DNA from: Leptobrachium leishanense
Taxonomy: Eukaryota > Chordata > Amphibia > Anura > Megophryidae
Direction: 5' to 3'
Length of the DNA stretch: 64,000 nt
Assembly (NCBI GenBank): GCA_009667805.1
Contig: CM019063.1
Coordinates: 58,450,881-58,514,880 of the forward strand
The notes under the pieces were generated by a model. The model was not told the origin of the DNA, did no database searches, and was given only the letters and a program-made list of their open reading frames with translations. The translations under genes and the position numbers were made by a program. Below, in pieces: positions 34,653 through 46,693 of the stretch. Numbering within the stretch: position 1 is the stretch's first letter; the number at the start of each line of letters is the position of its first letter.

Positions 34653-35072
34653 GTCTCGGGTAAGACGAGCGCAGTGTTCACGTCCGTGTTGCCGCACATT
34701 TTAACATCCGTGGTAGCATACAATTATGCTCAATAGAGACCCACACACGAAGTGCGGACACATAACGGACGTGGCAAACGGACGCAAGTTAGGCATGAAC
34801 GTAAAACCGCTAAATGGACATGCGGAGTGCGCCACATCCGCATAGCTTTGTGTGTGAGTGATGGAACGTAGTCAGACGGACTGCATTTTTGACGTCCTGC
34901 ATTTTTGACAAACTGGTTTTAGCTATTAATTTTATTTCCCATCTACATCAGTCAAAAAAACCATCAGTCACAAAAACGGACCGTGTGGCCACTACCTTGT
35001 CGTCAGTCGGAAAGTACGTCCGTTGTGCACGGATGCACCGTCTGCACAGAATGCGCTCGTCTGACCCTAGCC
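34653..35072. mobile_element. CpG-rich foldback MITE, copy c
   Basis: TTA / TAA flanks; ends GTCTCGGGTAAGACGAGCG and GCTCGTCTGACCCTAGCC. The interior matches copy a (ACGTCCGTGTTGCCGCAC) better than copy b, so there are at least two subfamilies. Confidence 0.75.
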
Positions 35073-35159
35073 TAAACCTGCTCTGTTATGATCCAGGAAA
35101 CATTTGCCAACCCTAAAATAATTTGACATTAAAGGAACATTTTGTAAGTTTCTGAAGGC

Positions 35160-36475
35160 GGTATAGGATGATAAAAAGTAATTTTATGGTACAGGAGGTA
35201 CAGGATGATAAAAAGTTATTTTATGGTACAGGAGGTACAGGATGATAAAAAGTAATTTTATGGTACAGGAGGTACAGGATGATAAAAAGTAATTTTATGG
35301 TACAGGAGGTACAGGATGATAAAAAGTAATTTTATGGTACAGGAGGTACAGGATGATAAAAAGTAATTTTATGGTACAGGAGGTACAGGATGATAAAAAG
35401 TTATTTTATGGTACAGGAGGTACAGGATGATAAAAAGTAATTTTATGGTACAGGAGGTACAGGATGATAAAAAGTAATTTTATGGTACAGGAGGTACAGG
35501 ATGATAAAAAGTTATTTTATGGTACAGGAGGTACAGGATGATAAAAAGTTATTTTATAGTACAGGAGGTACAGGGTGATAAAAAGTAATTTTATGGTACA
35601 GGAGGTACAGGATGATAAAAAGTTATTTTATGGTACAGGACGTACAGGATGATAAAAAGTAATTTTATGGTACAGGAGGTACAGGATGATAAAAAGTAAT
35701 TTTATGGTACAGGAGGTACAGGATGATAAAAAGTAATTTTATAGTACAGGAGGTACAGGGTGATAAAAAGTTACTTTATGGTACAGGAGGTACAGGGTGA
35801 TAAAAAGTAATTTTACGGTACATGATGGTACATGATGATATACAGTAATTTTATGGTACAGGCGGTACAGGGTGATAAAAAGTAATTTTACGGTACAGAG
35901 ACTACAGGTTGATAAAAAGTCATTTATGGTACAGGATGATAAAAAGTCATTTTATAGTATAGGAGGTACAGGATAATAAAAAAACTTTTTTATGGCACAG
36001 GCGGTACAGGATGATAAAAAGTTATTTTCTGATACAGGAGGTACAGGATGATAAAAAATCATTTTAAGGTACATGAGGTACAGGGTGATAAAAAGTCATT
36101 TTATGGTACAGGGTGATAAAAAGTCATTTTATGGTACAGGGTGATAAAAAGTCATTTCTGGAACAGGAGGTACAGGATGATAAAAAAACCAAACATTTTA
36201 TGGTACAGGATGATAAAAAGTAATTTTATGGTACAGGAGGTACAGGATGATAAAAAGTCATTTTAAGGTACAGGCGGTACAGGATGATATATAGCCTGTT
36301 TGGTACAGGATGATAAAAAGTCATTTTATAGTATAGGAGGTACAGGATTATAAAAAGTAATTGTATGGTACAGGAGATACAGGATGATAAAAGAAAAACG
36401 GTTTATGGTACATAAGTTACAGGATGATAAAAAGTAATTTTCTGGTACAGGAGGTACAGGGTGATAAGTCATTTA
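35160..36475 (+). repeat. 37-bp minisatellite, about 35 units
   Basis: Unit GTAATTTTATGGTACAGGAG followed by GTACAGGATGATAAAAA. The first 650 bp are nearly uniform; the right half is diverged with truncated units, suggesting expansion on the left side. Ends in a T run at 36481-36499. Confidence 0.95.
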
Positions 36476-37444
36476 CAGGTTGTTTTTTTTTTTTTTTTTA
36501 CACAAATAGTACACGTTTTTCTTGATTAAGTTAAAAACCCTCCCACAAGCAGTCATACAGAACCAGTTTGTTGCAGCAAGATGTTCCACACACTGTGATG
36601 TCCACCAATGTTCCTGGAACCTCATGATCGTTGTCCAATTAAATTCTTTTCTGCATACACACAGCACATTGGAAATTACCACAATAATCTGAATTAGTCT
36701 CGTACGTAATTAGCAGACTGCCAGACTGCACAATCACACAGATATCCATCACACTGACACGTGGTACCATCTCTCTGACATGCCTTGTTTTCCTGAACTC
36801 ACATTGCTCTGACATGCCAGGGGAAGCATGGGGAATTATCTGCGTTGTAACATAAATATGATCGGGAATCAGATTTGTAATCAAAGCGATTAATTTGCAT
36901 GATCACCTTGTTTAATGAAAAAAATCCTAGCTGCATTACAGAAACTCTATATAATGCAGAGCAGCACTTTTCGCACACTTCTCATCAGCATGTAATTAAT
37001 TTATACAGGTCAGCACCCCTTATCCGGAATTCTACACTCCAGAAGACTTCGAAAACTGGAAATTTTGCAGCCTTACGGATTTTAGTAATTCAGGATTAGA
37101 GACGCACCGGACGGGTGCTGCTACATGGGAGTGTGGCTCCTGAGCACTGCAGCAGACTGCAGTTCTGCTGGGAGCCTCTGGGCAGACCCAGTGTGTGACA
37201 TGCCGCCCTGCAGCATGTCCGCAGAGAAACACAGTGCTCCCAGTGTGTGTACATGCTGGTGGCCGCAGCACGAAAAGGATCATGGATCTCCGTCCGCAAT
37301 CTCGTTCCTCTGAAACATGGGATTCTTCTGAATACTGAAATCAAGAAGAATCTAGAATGCTCTGGGAACAGACAGGGATTCCGATGGAGCCCTATGTTCA
37401 AAATTTGGGTCTGGAGGGACATGATTTGTGCATTTTTAGTAAGC
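36476..37444. other. No gene recognised
   Basis: Ordinary non-coding sequence. CACCCCTTATCCGGAATTC at about 37012 looks like part of an old repeat. No ORF with family features. Confidence 0.4.
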
Positions 37445-39472
37445 TTAACCCCTTCGCTGCTGAGCCATTTCACCGCTGTGTGCTGAGCTCATTATTACCA
37501 GTTTCGCTCATCATATTTAAACGTGATTTTATTATGCGACCCAGACAAATTATATATCGTTCTTTCTGGCAGACTCGGCAAATTCATAATATGTCATAAT
37601 TATATGTATACTACAGCGTGTAAAGTGTTTTTTTCACATTTTATTATGCGAGCCTTTGCGGTTATATTTTCTATGGGGTGCTCTTGTTAAAAAAAATTGA
37701 AATGGGGACTCGTTCCATTTTTTTGGGGGGAAATTACGTGATTTTTCACATACAAAAATCATTAGTGCAGCAATATTGTTCACATTATAATTAAAATGGG
37801 AACAATATTGCTGCATTAACAAAACAAAAAAACGAAAAAAAAATTTAATTTTTTTAAAATTTAATTTTTTTTAATTTTTATTTTTAATTTGTTTACATAT
37901 AACATGGTCATGTTTGGTATCATTGGAAAGGCCATGCTCTGGCCCCTAGCTGCCACAGATCAGGAGATAGGACGTTCATTGGAAACCCCTAACTCCGGAC
38001 CCGTGGCAGCTAGGGGTTAACTACAGAACTGAAGTCATCGCGCTATGCTCGATTACGCCAGTAGGCGGGGGAGATCCCGGAAGCTTGGCTGACATCCAAG
38101 ATGCTGGCACCGAATCGCGATCCAGCCCCCAAGGGGTTAAAGGCAGCCACCGCTTGGAAGGGCAGGCAGGCAAACATGACCATGTAAAATGTAAACAAAA
38201 AAAATTAGAAATAAAAATAAAATTAAAAAAAAAAAAAAAATTAAAAAAAAAAATTTTTTTTTGTTTTATTACTGCAGCAATATTGTTCTCATTTCAATTA
38301 TAATGTGAACAATGATGCTGCACTAACGATTTTTTCTATGGGGGGGGGCGTTTGCTAAAAACACATACAGGGTTATCCAAAGAGATCCGAATTGCTTGAG
38401 AAAGGTAACCGAACGCTGAAAATCAGCGTTCGGTTACCTTTCCTGACCATTCGGCTATCCAGAGAGCAGGCAATTCGCCAAATCCATAGACTTCAATGTT
38501 AAAAATATTCCCGTTTTAATTCAATATCTAATAAACCGTTCATTATAAAATTCTGCAGCAAAAAGTCTCTTTATTTATATATTTTTTAGGATACTTTAAG
38601 CATTTTTCTTATTTTTTTTTATTTTTTTTATTTTTTTTAAGTCCGATTTTTTTTTTTGATTTTTTTTCAGTTTACTTATTTTTTTTGTAACAGCCCTCTT
38701 TATTATCATTCCCTGGACCTCCTGTGAAAATTTCAGACATTTTCGCTCAGTAGTTTCTTTGCAAACAGCGTTTCATTTTCCCAGATTCATACAAATGGTT
38801 TTGCTAATTTATTCACTGCCTCCTCTGCGTCTCAGCTGCTTCGGCTCTGTGTGATTCGGCTCCTGTTCGGGTTTTTCGAAGGTTAATCCAGATGTTTTTG
38901 CTTGTTTTCGGCGTGCATTCGGTGGGTTTTGCGGTTAGTTTTCGTCAGGTTTGCGGCAGCTTTTCCCTGCAATTCGGGGACCCTGTGGTGTTTGCTGAAT
39001 ACACCGCAGGGTCACCGAAATGGGATCGGCAAAAGGAACCGAATTGAAGAGAACGAAAAGTCACTGAACGTGCAGTGACTTTTCGAATCTCTTTGGATAA
39101 CCCTGATAATTTTCCCCAAAAAAATGTAACGAGTCCCCATTTCTAATTTTTTTAACAAGCGCACCCCATAGAAAATATAACTGAAAAGGCTCGCATGATA
39201 AAATGTGGAAAAAAAAGACTTTACACAATGTAGATGATTGAAAATTCAATTTTTATTGCATTTTTTTGTTATAATATTCAGGCAGGACATAATGTATACA
39301 TATAATAATGATATATTATGAATCTGCCGAGTCTGACGGAAAGAACGATATATAATATGTCTGGGTTGTGTAATAAAACGTGACTTCAAATCGAGTTTAA
39401 ACATGATGAGTGAAAGCGGTAAAAATGAGCTCAGCACAGAGGTGTGAAATGGCTCAGCAGCGAAAGGGTTAA
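37445..39472. mobile_element. piggyBac-like family 1 with long inverted arms
   Basis: TTAA at 37445-37448 and 39469-39472; ends CCCCTTCGCTGCTGAGCCA and TGGCTCAGCAGCGAAAGGG. The arms are inverted copies of several hundred bases: AATTATAATGTGAACAAT recurs inverted, as do the ATATATCGTTCTTTC block and GAGCTCA. The right arm is split by a 738-bp nested element. The left part continues into the GC-rich interior known from the 6.2-kb copy. No transposase. Confidence 0.75.
38368..39105. mobile_element. Harbinger-like MITE, long form, nested
   Basis: Ends CAGGGTTATCCAAAGAGAT and ATCTCTTTGGATAACCCTG, flanked by ATA on both sides. Inside is a perfect 19-bp-arm hairpin, AAAGGTAACCGAACGCTGA with its complement three bases later (38403-38443). 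A truncated copy lies at 58.34 kb. Confidence 0.85.
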
Positions 39473-39523
39473 GGTAAACAGGGTATTTTTTTTATATAGA
39501 GTCCCCCTTTGATAACACTTTTA

Positions 39524-39949
39524 GGCTAGGGTCAGACGAAAGCAGTTTTAACGTGCATTCAGACGCACGAAATCACGGCCGTGCTAGCAGCAAATGACGT
39601 CCAATGCCGGGGAACACACGAAGTACGGCCGCACGAAAGTTCGTCCGCGCAACGCAAGTGGCAAACGAACGCATTTTTTCTAGAACGTCAAACCGCTAGT
39701 ACTGACGTACAGAGTGCGCTGCGTCCGCTAGAGGCGTGTTTGCGTGATTAGGAGACGTCAGACGCTGCTAATGTCCGGCCAACATAACGTCCAGACGCAA
39801 AAAGTGTTTTATTGATGATCCGTACAAAATCACGGACGAAAAGGCGCATCGTATGACCGCTATCGCGTATTCCGTGAAAAAATGCGTCCATTCGTTCGAA
39901 CGCACTTTTTCACAGACAACGCGAAAAATGCGTTCGTCTGACCCTAGCC
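39524..39949. mobile_element. CpG-rich foldback MITE, copy d
   Basis: TTA flanks on both sides; ends GGCTAGGGTCAGACGAAAGC and GTTCGTCTGACCCTAGCC. Confidence 0.85.
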
Positions 39950-40290
39950 TTAAATGAGCGGAGTGCTCTTTTCCCTGTATGCTATATTTTTCTCAATTTT
40001 ATAAATATGGAACTTTAACGCGGCACCGTGTATCGTGTTACTGTTACTCATTAATACATTGGTTACTTCTGTCTGAATCCGTTTTAGTGACGGTGTCTAG
40101 CTTTAGCTTTACCTCATGGACATGGCAATAACCAGAATACCTTATCAATCCCCACTGGTCCGTAAGAGCATCAAAGAGCATTTCCAAACTAGTAATATGT
40201 GAATCCGATCAAATTCAAAGGGAAACTTCTTTTTAAAGTCAATTCTCATATAAAGGCGTTCTACTGATATCTGTATGTAACGCAGTTCAA

Positions 40291-41037
40291 AGCAGGTGTT
40301 GTAGTCGAGCGGCGATGCCTGTGACCCGCCAGGATTTATAGAATCGCCAGCAGCTTAAGAGTAGAAATATATTAAAAGAGGCGCTCTGAGACCTCACGCT
40401 AAAAAAAAAAAATCGAATTCGTCTGATACTTGTTTTACCTAATTAGTAGCGGTATTGGACGGCAGCTCAAAATCTCTTCTAGCTGTGGCTTGTCTGGAAA
40501 GCTTTCAAAGATGTTTCACAGCACTCGGGTCCTCGTCCGTTTCAAAGGAAGACATTGCACGATTATGTTGGAGATAGACACATGTTACAATGTAGAACAA
40601 TACTAAAACATAAACGTCTCTTCCACTGTGTGATGACACTAACAGGGTTATTCAGAGAGAGGTGAAAACCAGGAGAATGACTGGAGAAGTGAAAATTCTA
40701 GGTCGAACTAGCCAAACCAGAAAAATTCTTCCATTTATCTCACTTTCCAAATCGGCTATTTTGACCTCGAATTTTCAATTCTCCAGTCATTCTCCTGGTT
40801 TTCAACTCTCTCTGGATAACCCTGTAAATTTTACCATAAATCCCTCCAATAGTCCAATGGAGCTGCCGTTCAGTACCGCTACTAATTAAGTAAAACAAGT
40901 ATCAGATGAATTTTTAGATGTTTTTAGAGTGAGGTCTCAGAATGCCTCTTTTAATATATTTCTACTCTTAAGCTGCTGGCGATTCTATAAATCCCCGACA
41001 AGTCACAGGCATCGCCACTCAACTCCAACACCTGCTT
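40291..41037. repeat. Inverted duplication with 164-bp arms
   Basis: Left arm 40291-40454 (AGCAGGTGTTG...TTAGTAGCGGTA) recurs inverted at 40874-41037 with about 85-90% identity by eye, including GAATCGCCAGCAGCTTAAGA. The spacer of about 420 bp contains a small MITE. It may be one foldback element; target duplications are not evident, and the right arm runs straight into a truncated LINE. Confidence 0.8.
40643..40824. mobile_element. Short foldback MITE, CAGGGTTATTC family
   Basis: Perfect TAA duplications (40640-40642, 40825-40827); ends CAGGGTTATTCAGAGAGAG and CTCTCTCTGGATAACCCTG. Confidence 0.88.
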
Positions 41038-41146
41038 CTAAGCAGACGCGTTGCTTGCAGAGATGTTCACGCCATGCTGAGCGTGCCTGGAGGAAATCCC
41101 ACTCTGAAGCTGACTTCATCAACTATAAGTTCCTTCTCCGCCAATA

Positions 41147-42154
41147 TAGAAACATAGAAACATAGAAAATGTCGGCAGATAAGAACCTTTCGGCCCATCT
41201 AGTCTGCCCAATTACATGGATACTTTACCTGGATTTATCTTTTGTTTAGGATAGCCTTATGCCTATCCCATGCTTGCTTAAATTCAATCACTGTTTTGGC
41301 CTCTACCACTTCTACTGGAAGACTGTTCCATGTATCCACCACCCTCTCAGTAAAATAATGCTTCCTGATGTTACTTTTAAACCTTTGCCCCTCTAATCTA
41401 AGACTATGTCCTCTTGTTTTGCTACTTTTTTCCTTTTAAATATACTCCCTTCCTCTACCTTGTGGATTCCCTTACGTATTTAAATGTTTCTATCATATCT
41501 CCTCTGTCTCGTCTTTTTTCCAAGCTGTACATGTTAAGATCATTAAGCCTTTCCTGGTAACTTTTCTCCTTCAAGCCGTACACCATTTTAGTAGCCCTTC
41601 TCTGAACTCTCTCTAAGATGTCTATATCCTTCTGGAGATACGGTCTCCAGTACTGCACACAGTACTCCAAGTGAGGTCTCACCAGTGCTCTGTACAGTGG
41701 CATGAGCACTTCCCTTTTCCTACTGCTAATACCTCTCCCTACACAACCAAGCATTCTGCCAGCATTTCCTGCTGCTCTTTACATTGACTACTTACCCTTA
41801 GATCCTCTGAAATAATAACCCCTAAATCCCAACCCTCAGATGTTGAGGTTAGGACTGTATCAAATATTCTATATTCAGCCCTTGGGTTTTTACGTCCCAG
41901 GTGCATTATCTTGCACTTATCCACATTAAAACTCAATTGCCACAACTCCGACCATTTTTTTAGTTTACCTAAATCATTTGTCATTTGGCTGATCCCTCCA
42001 GGAACGTCAACCCTGTTGCAAATCTTTGTGTCATCAGCAAAAAGACATACTTTCCATTAATACCTTCTGCAATATCACTAATAAAAATATTAAAGAGAAT
42101 GGGTCCAAGTACTGACCCCTGAGGTACCCCACTGGTAACAAGACCTTGCCCTTC
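41147..42154 (-). mobile_element. CR1/Rex1-type LINE 3' fragment nested in the L2-like LINE
   Basis: Its 3' end is at the left: tandem ATAGAAACATAGAAACATAG is the inverted tail. It contains the RT C-terminus and a 3' UTR of about 300 bp. CGCCAA occurs at both borders and may be a short target duplication. Confidence 0.85.
41455..41984 (-). pseudogene. CR1/Rex1-type reverse transcriptase C-terminus
   Basis: Two overlapping frames carry hallmarks of the CR1-group RT thumb and C-terminus: LGKLKKWSELWQLSFNVDKC with MHLGRKNP, then LYRALVRPHLEYCVQYWRP and LERVQRRATKMVYGL, ending LEKRRDRGDMIETFKYV. A frameshift near 41745 separates them and the catalytic fingers and palm are missing, so it is a dead 5'-truncated copy. 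Confidence 0.88.
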
Positions 42155-43086
42155 ACCTCGCCAAACAAACTTACTTCTCGTCTCTTATATCTTCACTTTC
42201 TTCCAATCCTAAAAGACTGTTCTCAACCTTTAACTCGGTCCTCTACCCACCTGCGCCACCTCCCCCATCCGAGCTCAGCGCTCAAGATCTCGCTGACTAT
42301 TTCATAAAGAAAACACTCACAATTCATAACAATATCCCAACACAAGCTTATAGCACTTCTCCTCCCCAGTCAACCCCACCTCGACTCTCAGCCTCTTCAC
42401 CCCAACTACAGAGGACAGTCCATTCTCTACTGTCTTTCTCCTGCCCCGCTACCTGCCCACTAGACCCTATCCCTTCACACCTACTATCTTCTCTGTCCTC
42501 ATCTATCACTCCTGCTCTTACACACATTTTTAACCTATCCCTCTCTGACTTATTTCACTCTCCTTTCAAGCATGCCACTATCACACCCATTGTCAAAAAA
42601 CCCTCCCTTGACCCAAATTCTCCTGAAAACTACCATCTAGTTTCACTACTTCCACTAGCATCAAAATTGCTAGAAAGACTAGTCTACGACCACTTAACCC
42701 TCTTCCTATCCTCCAACTCCTCGCTTGACCCACTGAAATCTGGCTTTCACTCCCAACACTCACTAATGACCTCCTCTCTGCTAAATGCACTGGTCACTAC
42801 TCCATACTGATCCTACTTGACCTCTCAGCTGCCTTTGATACAGTTGACCATCCCCTCCTCATAAAGACCCTCTTCTCTCTTGGTCTCTGTGATACCACCC
42901 TCTCCTGGCTAAAATCTCACCTCTCTAATAGATCCTTTTCTGTATCCCTTGCTGGCAATTCCTCCTCTTCAATGCCTCTGTCAGTCGGCGTATCCCAAGG
43001 CTCAGTCCTAGATCCTCTGCTCTTCTCCTTATATACCCCCTCACTGGGTAAACTAATCACCAGCTATGGCTTCAAGTATAACCTAT

Positions 43087-44719
43087 TGTAGGGTTCGTAG
43101 CTGCTGGCGCTGTTCCATTACTGAAAACCTAAATCCCCCCCCCCCCCGTCATGTCTCATTTCTGTTTCTCGTAGCCTTAAGGAGGTGCAGGTGCTCATAA
43201 TCAAGGGCCCAGCACTTCCCCACTTAAGAGCAAAGCATCCATAGTGCTTTACTTTTGTATTGCTGTTCATTCAGTATCCTGACTCCAACAAAGCTGCAAC
43301 AAGCCTCCTGTCTTCTGACCACCAGACCCCTGGGAATTACCAAACCCCTCTACTGGATATCCTGTTACTGAATTCTTGCTTGATTTACTGGACCTCGCCT
43401 TGCTAAACCCCTCTACTGATCTCCTGATGCTGAACCCCTGCCTGTACACCAGACTGTCTTTGCTGAAACCCCCCCCCATTGGATCTTCTGTTGCTGAACC
43501 CCTGCTTGTATACAGACTTTGCCTTTGCTGAACCCCTCTACTGGACCTCCCGATGCTGAACCCCTGCTTGCACACCGGGCCCTTTCTAAAACCCTGTACT
43601 GGATACATCGCTGCTGAAACGCCGCTTCATCCTTAAAGACCATCTCTTCCTTATTTTCTGAACCTTACTTTATAGCCCTCCAGATCTATATTTTACTGTA
43701 TACTTATTATTACTATTCAGTTTCCTGGGTTCTCTGATTTCCTATGTTTCTTCCCCTCTATAAGCTTATTTTCCTTTCAGTTCTATTTGTCATTCAGTCC
43801 TCTTCCTGTCCCGTCCATCTCCTTCTTAGTAAGTCCTTTTCCTGCTCTGTTGATCTCTGAACAACAAGCAATTGGTGATATCTTAAGGTGAACTGCTGAG
43901 GAGGTTCCCTGGAGATGGTCTGATGCTCCACATGACGATAAGAAGAAAAGATTGGAAGACCTCAGCGTCTGAAATGGATCCCCGTTGGTCTATTGAACAG
44001 ACCACGGGTACTGGAATCGCCAAAATTAACAAAAAGATGGGTATAGGATAAAAACTTTTATTCCAAATAAATATAAATATAATTGCATAAACCAGGCCCA
44101 ACGAGTTTCATCTATGAAATAGACTTTTTCAAGGGCGATAAAAATACATGAATTGTAAAGATCAAATAATATAACATATAGAATACCCATCGTTCCTTTT
44201 ATTACCCTCACAGGTATTTCATTGGCCAGCTTATTAAATATGGCGTTTTCCTTATATGGTAAAAAATCACAGGCTTCATTTTCATTCCCATAAGTCTCTA
44301 TTCCGGGATCCAATCCGCTCCATTGTTGTTCTCATAATCCGGTTTTATTGGATGTCTTTAGCTCTTCGTGTCAATTTGGTTTCGTTTTCGCTATAACTTA
44401 AAAAGACTTCCGGTATCGATCTTGTTGATCTCTGTGTTATTAGTTAATCCTGTTCTCTGGCCTTTTCTCTCTATTATGTGATTATTATTATCCAGTGTAT
44501 TCCTGTTTTATTACTCGGTACCTTTTAGTTACATTCTATTATTATTGTTTATCATTTATCCATTGTCTTACCTGTTTCACCCAGCTTCTTTACATTTATT
44601 TCCTTATAGTCTTTGTGTCTCTAAATAAAAACCCCTTATTCTTCATATACCTGCCTTCACTCATTTTGTTCATCGAATATCGGGCTCGACCTTACAACCC
44701 GGTGAGCTGAATCCTTACA
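43087..44719 (+). mobile_element. Solo LTR (1633 bp) inserted in the L2-like LINE
   Basis: Begins TGTAGGGTTCG and ends CCTTACA, flanked by a perfect 5-bp duplication CCTAT (43082-43086, 44720-44724). Removing it and one CCTAT restores collinearity with the LINE copy at 52.1 kb. AATAAA at about 44622 suits plus orientation. No internal retroelement domains, so it is a recombined solo LTR or an unusual TG...CA element. It contains a degenerate repeat of about 55 bp (43400-43610) and, inverted, a decayed hammerhead-like motif. Confidence 0.85.
44096..44136 (-). ncRNA. Decayed hammerhead-like motif (copy 3)
   Basis: On the minus strand: stem I GCCC (44136-44133) with GGGC (44099-44096), stem II GTCTAT/ATAGAT around a TTC loop, GAAA (44109-44106), minimal stem III A-C...G-T and a T at the cleavage position. 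The core reads TTGAAAA instead of CTGATGA, losing the catalytic G8, so it should be inactive. All three stems still pair. Confidence 0.45.
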
Positions 44720-45293
44720 CCTATACGCTTACGGCACTCAGATTTACCTCTTCACCCAATCTCTCTCCCTCTGTTCTCTCTCAGGTCAATGACTTTCTGT
44801 CTGGGTTCTCTGCCTGGATGGCCTCTCACTACCTGAAGATCAACATGTCCAAGACTGAGCTCCTTCTAACTCTACTCCAATTTCTGACTTCTCCATAATA
44901 GTGGATGGTATCATTATCCACCCCCCAACCCAAGTCCGCTGCCTCGGAGTGACTCGATTCCAGTCTTTCCTTCAGCCCCTACATCCAATCACTCTCCTCA
45001 TCTTGCCGCAATCACCTCCGCAATATCGGCAAAATTCGTCCATTTCTGAATGCCAACACCACCAAGCAACTTATCCGTTCTCTTGTTACCTCCCGCCTGG
45101 ACTACTGCAACCATCTCCCGACTGGCCTTCCCATCTCCCGCCTCTCCAACCCGGCAGTCGATCTTAATCACATCGGCCCGGCTTATCCATCTCACCCGTC
45201 GCTCGGTCTCTGCTGCTCCTCTCTCTGAATCCTTACACTGGCTCCCCATCCACAGCAGCATCAAACTACTCACCCTGACCTACAAAAGCCGCC

Positions 45294-46690
45294 GAAATAA
45301 AACGCTAAGTGTTAGCTTGAAGGAGGTGATAGAGCTCTAAAACGGAGACGCTAAGGAGGAAAACCTGCACCTGTAGGTTTCTCTTTAGCATCCCCGTTTT
45401 AGCGGGGCAGGTGCTAAATCAGCAGCTTGCTCGGTGACACAGTGCTAAGCTACAGGATACTCGAGGCAGTGTTAAGCGCCACCACGAGCATCCCCTACAT
45501 GGAGTCCACGAGGCTATGACTGCCGGTCACATGACCTGCAGGATCTCGCCTCTCGCGAGATCCTGCAGGTCGTCGGAGTGATTCGCGGAGGGAGACTAGG
45601 GACTTTTACCCCCAGTCTCACTCTGCTCCCGGCAGCTAGAAGCGGATCGAGCCGCCGTTCTCCCTGCGGGATGAGAGGTGAGTATATGATATTTCTTTTT
45701 TTTTTTTATAGCTGGTGATAACGGATTCTGCAGAAGCGATACTATTTAGCAGCAGCTTGTAGCTGTGAGTAACTTTTGAGTTAACAGCAGCGGGGCATTA
45801 TTAGCGTTAGTACTTAGTAATCCTAACGCTAATTAACTCTTTGCGCTCCCCATGTTAAGCATAGGGAGCGCAAAGAACAATAACCTCGCGCTGAAAAGAA
45901 CAATCTCCCAAGAGCTAACGTTTTTTTTTAACCCACTAGCGTTCGGATTGTAATATGGTTCGCCCGCGCTAGGGCAACCAGAGCTAATGTTAACGCTCAC
46001 ACAACTGAGCGCTAACGTTGGCGTTAATATGTAATAGGGCCCAAAGTGTTTTACACGGGAAGCAGCTAAACATTAAGCTTTCATTGATGTTGGTAGCAGC
46101 AAAAAAAACACAAATACTCATTGCATTTTTCATCTCTTGACCTTTGTTTGATGTTAAGGAATGTGATAGGGACCATGAGAACACATGTGCTAGTGTGAGC
46201 TCCTACAGTAATAACTATAGTATCCTATTATCAATGGTTTGGAAGAGCAGAAGTCTTCTGACACCACGGCTTTATTCACTGACGTCTATTTAAAATTCAT
46301 GTGCTGCGCTTAGGAAATCATGGTGGGTTTTTTATTGTTGTTTTCTGTTGCTTTTAGAAGTGATCCGAAATGAACTGTCTCAATAAGTGAATTGGTTTCA
46401 TTTTTTCTGCTCTTGAAGTCTACATACTGCAGGGCAGCACTTTTTTTTTATACCATCCAACAGCATGGGAAAATGGGATGTGTGCCTGGTGAGAACCCTA
46501 GTTTTAAGAAACTATGTGCCAACTGATCGGGAGTTGTGCAAGTTAACATTTTATTATATATCTCCTTCTTGCCTCTGCTTTTCATACAGGGGGTGGGGAG
46601 GCGTGTGTATGTTGTTTAACCCTTTGCTTGTTGCATGGTAGACTATACCAAGAAGAAACCAGGGAATGTTCGACTGCCCCAGTCCACCAC
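45294..46690. other. Unclassified GC-rich then AT-rich DNA
   Basis: Several GCTAAC/GTTAGC inverted pairs between 45296 and 46045 and a 16-bp-arm perfect hairpin suggest another foldback element, but no borders could be fixed. No coding region. Confidence 0.4.
45534..45570. repeat. Perfect 16-bp inverted repeat
   Basis: ACCTGCAGGATCTCGC, five bases, then GCGAGATCCTGCAGGT. Could fold as a cruciform or RNA hairpin; no T run follows. Confidence 0.9.
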
Positions 46691-46693
46691 TGA

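Larger units (their letters stand above)
41038..45293 (+). mobile_element. L2-like LINE, truncated and twice interrupted
   Basis: Collinear with the better copy at 51-54.6 kb. It begins inside ORF2 (frame with RCSRHAERAWRKSHSEADF, between endonuclease and RT), resumes at about 42155 after a CR1/Rex1-type insertion, and reads through the RT region ([16 protein letters not shown] motif near 42990). It is then split by a solo LTR within the YADD-box region and resumes at 44720 to the C-terminal region (LHWLPIHS). Homology stops near 45293. Many stops and frameshifts. Confidence 0.85.
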
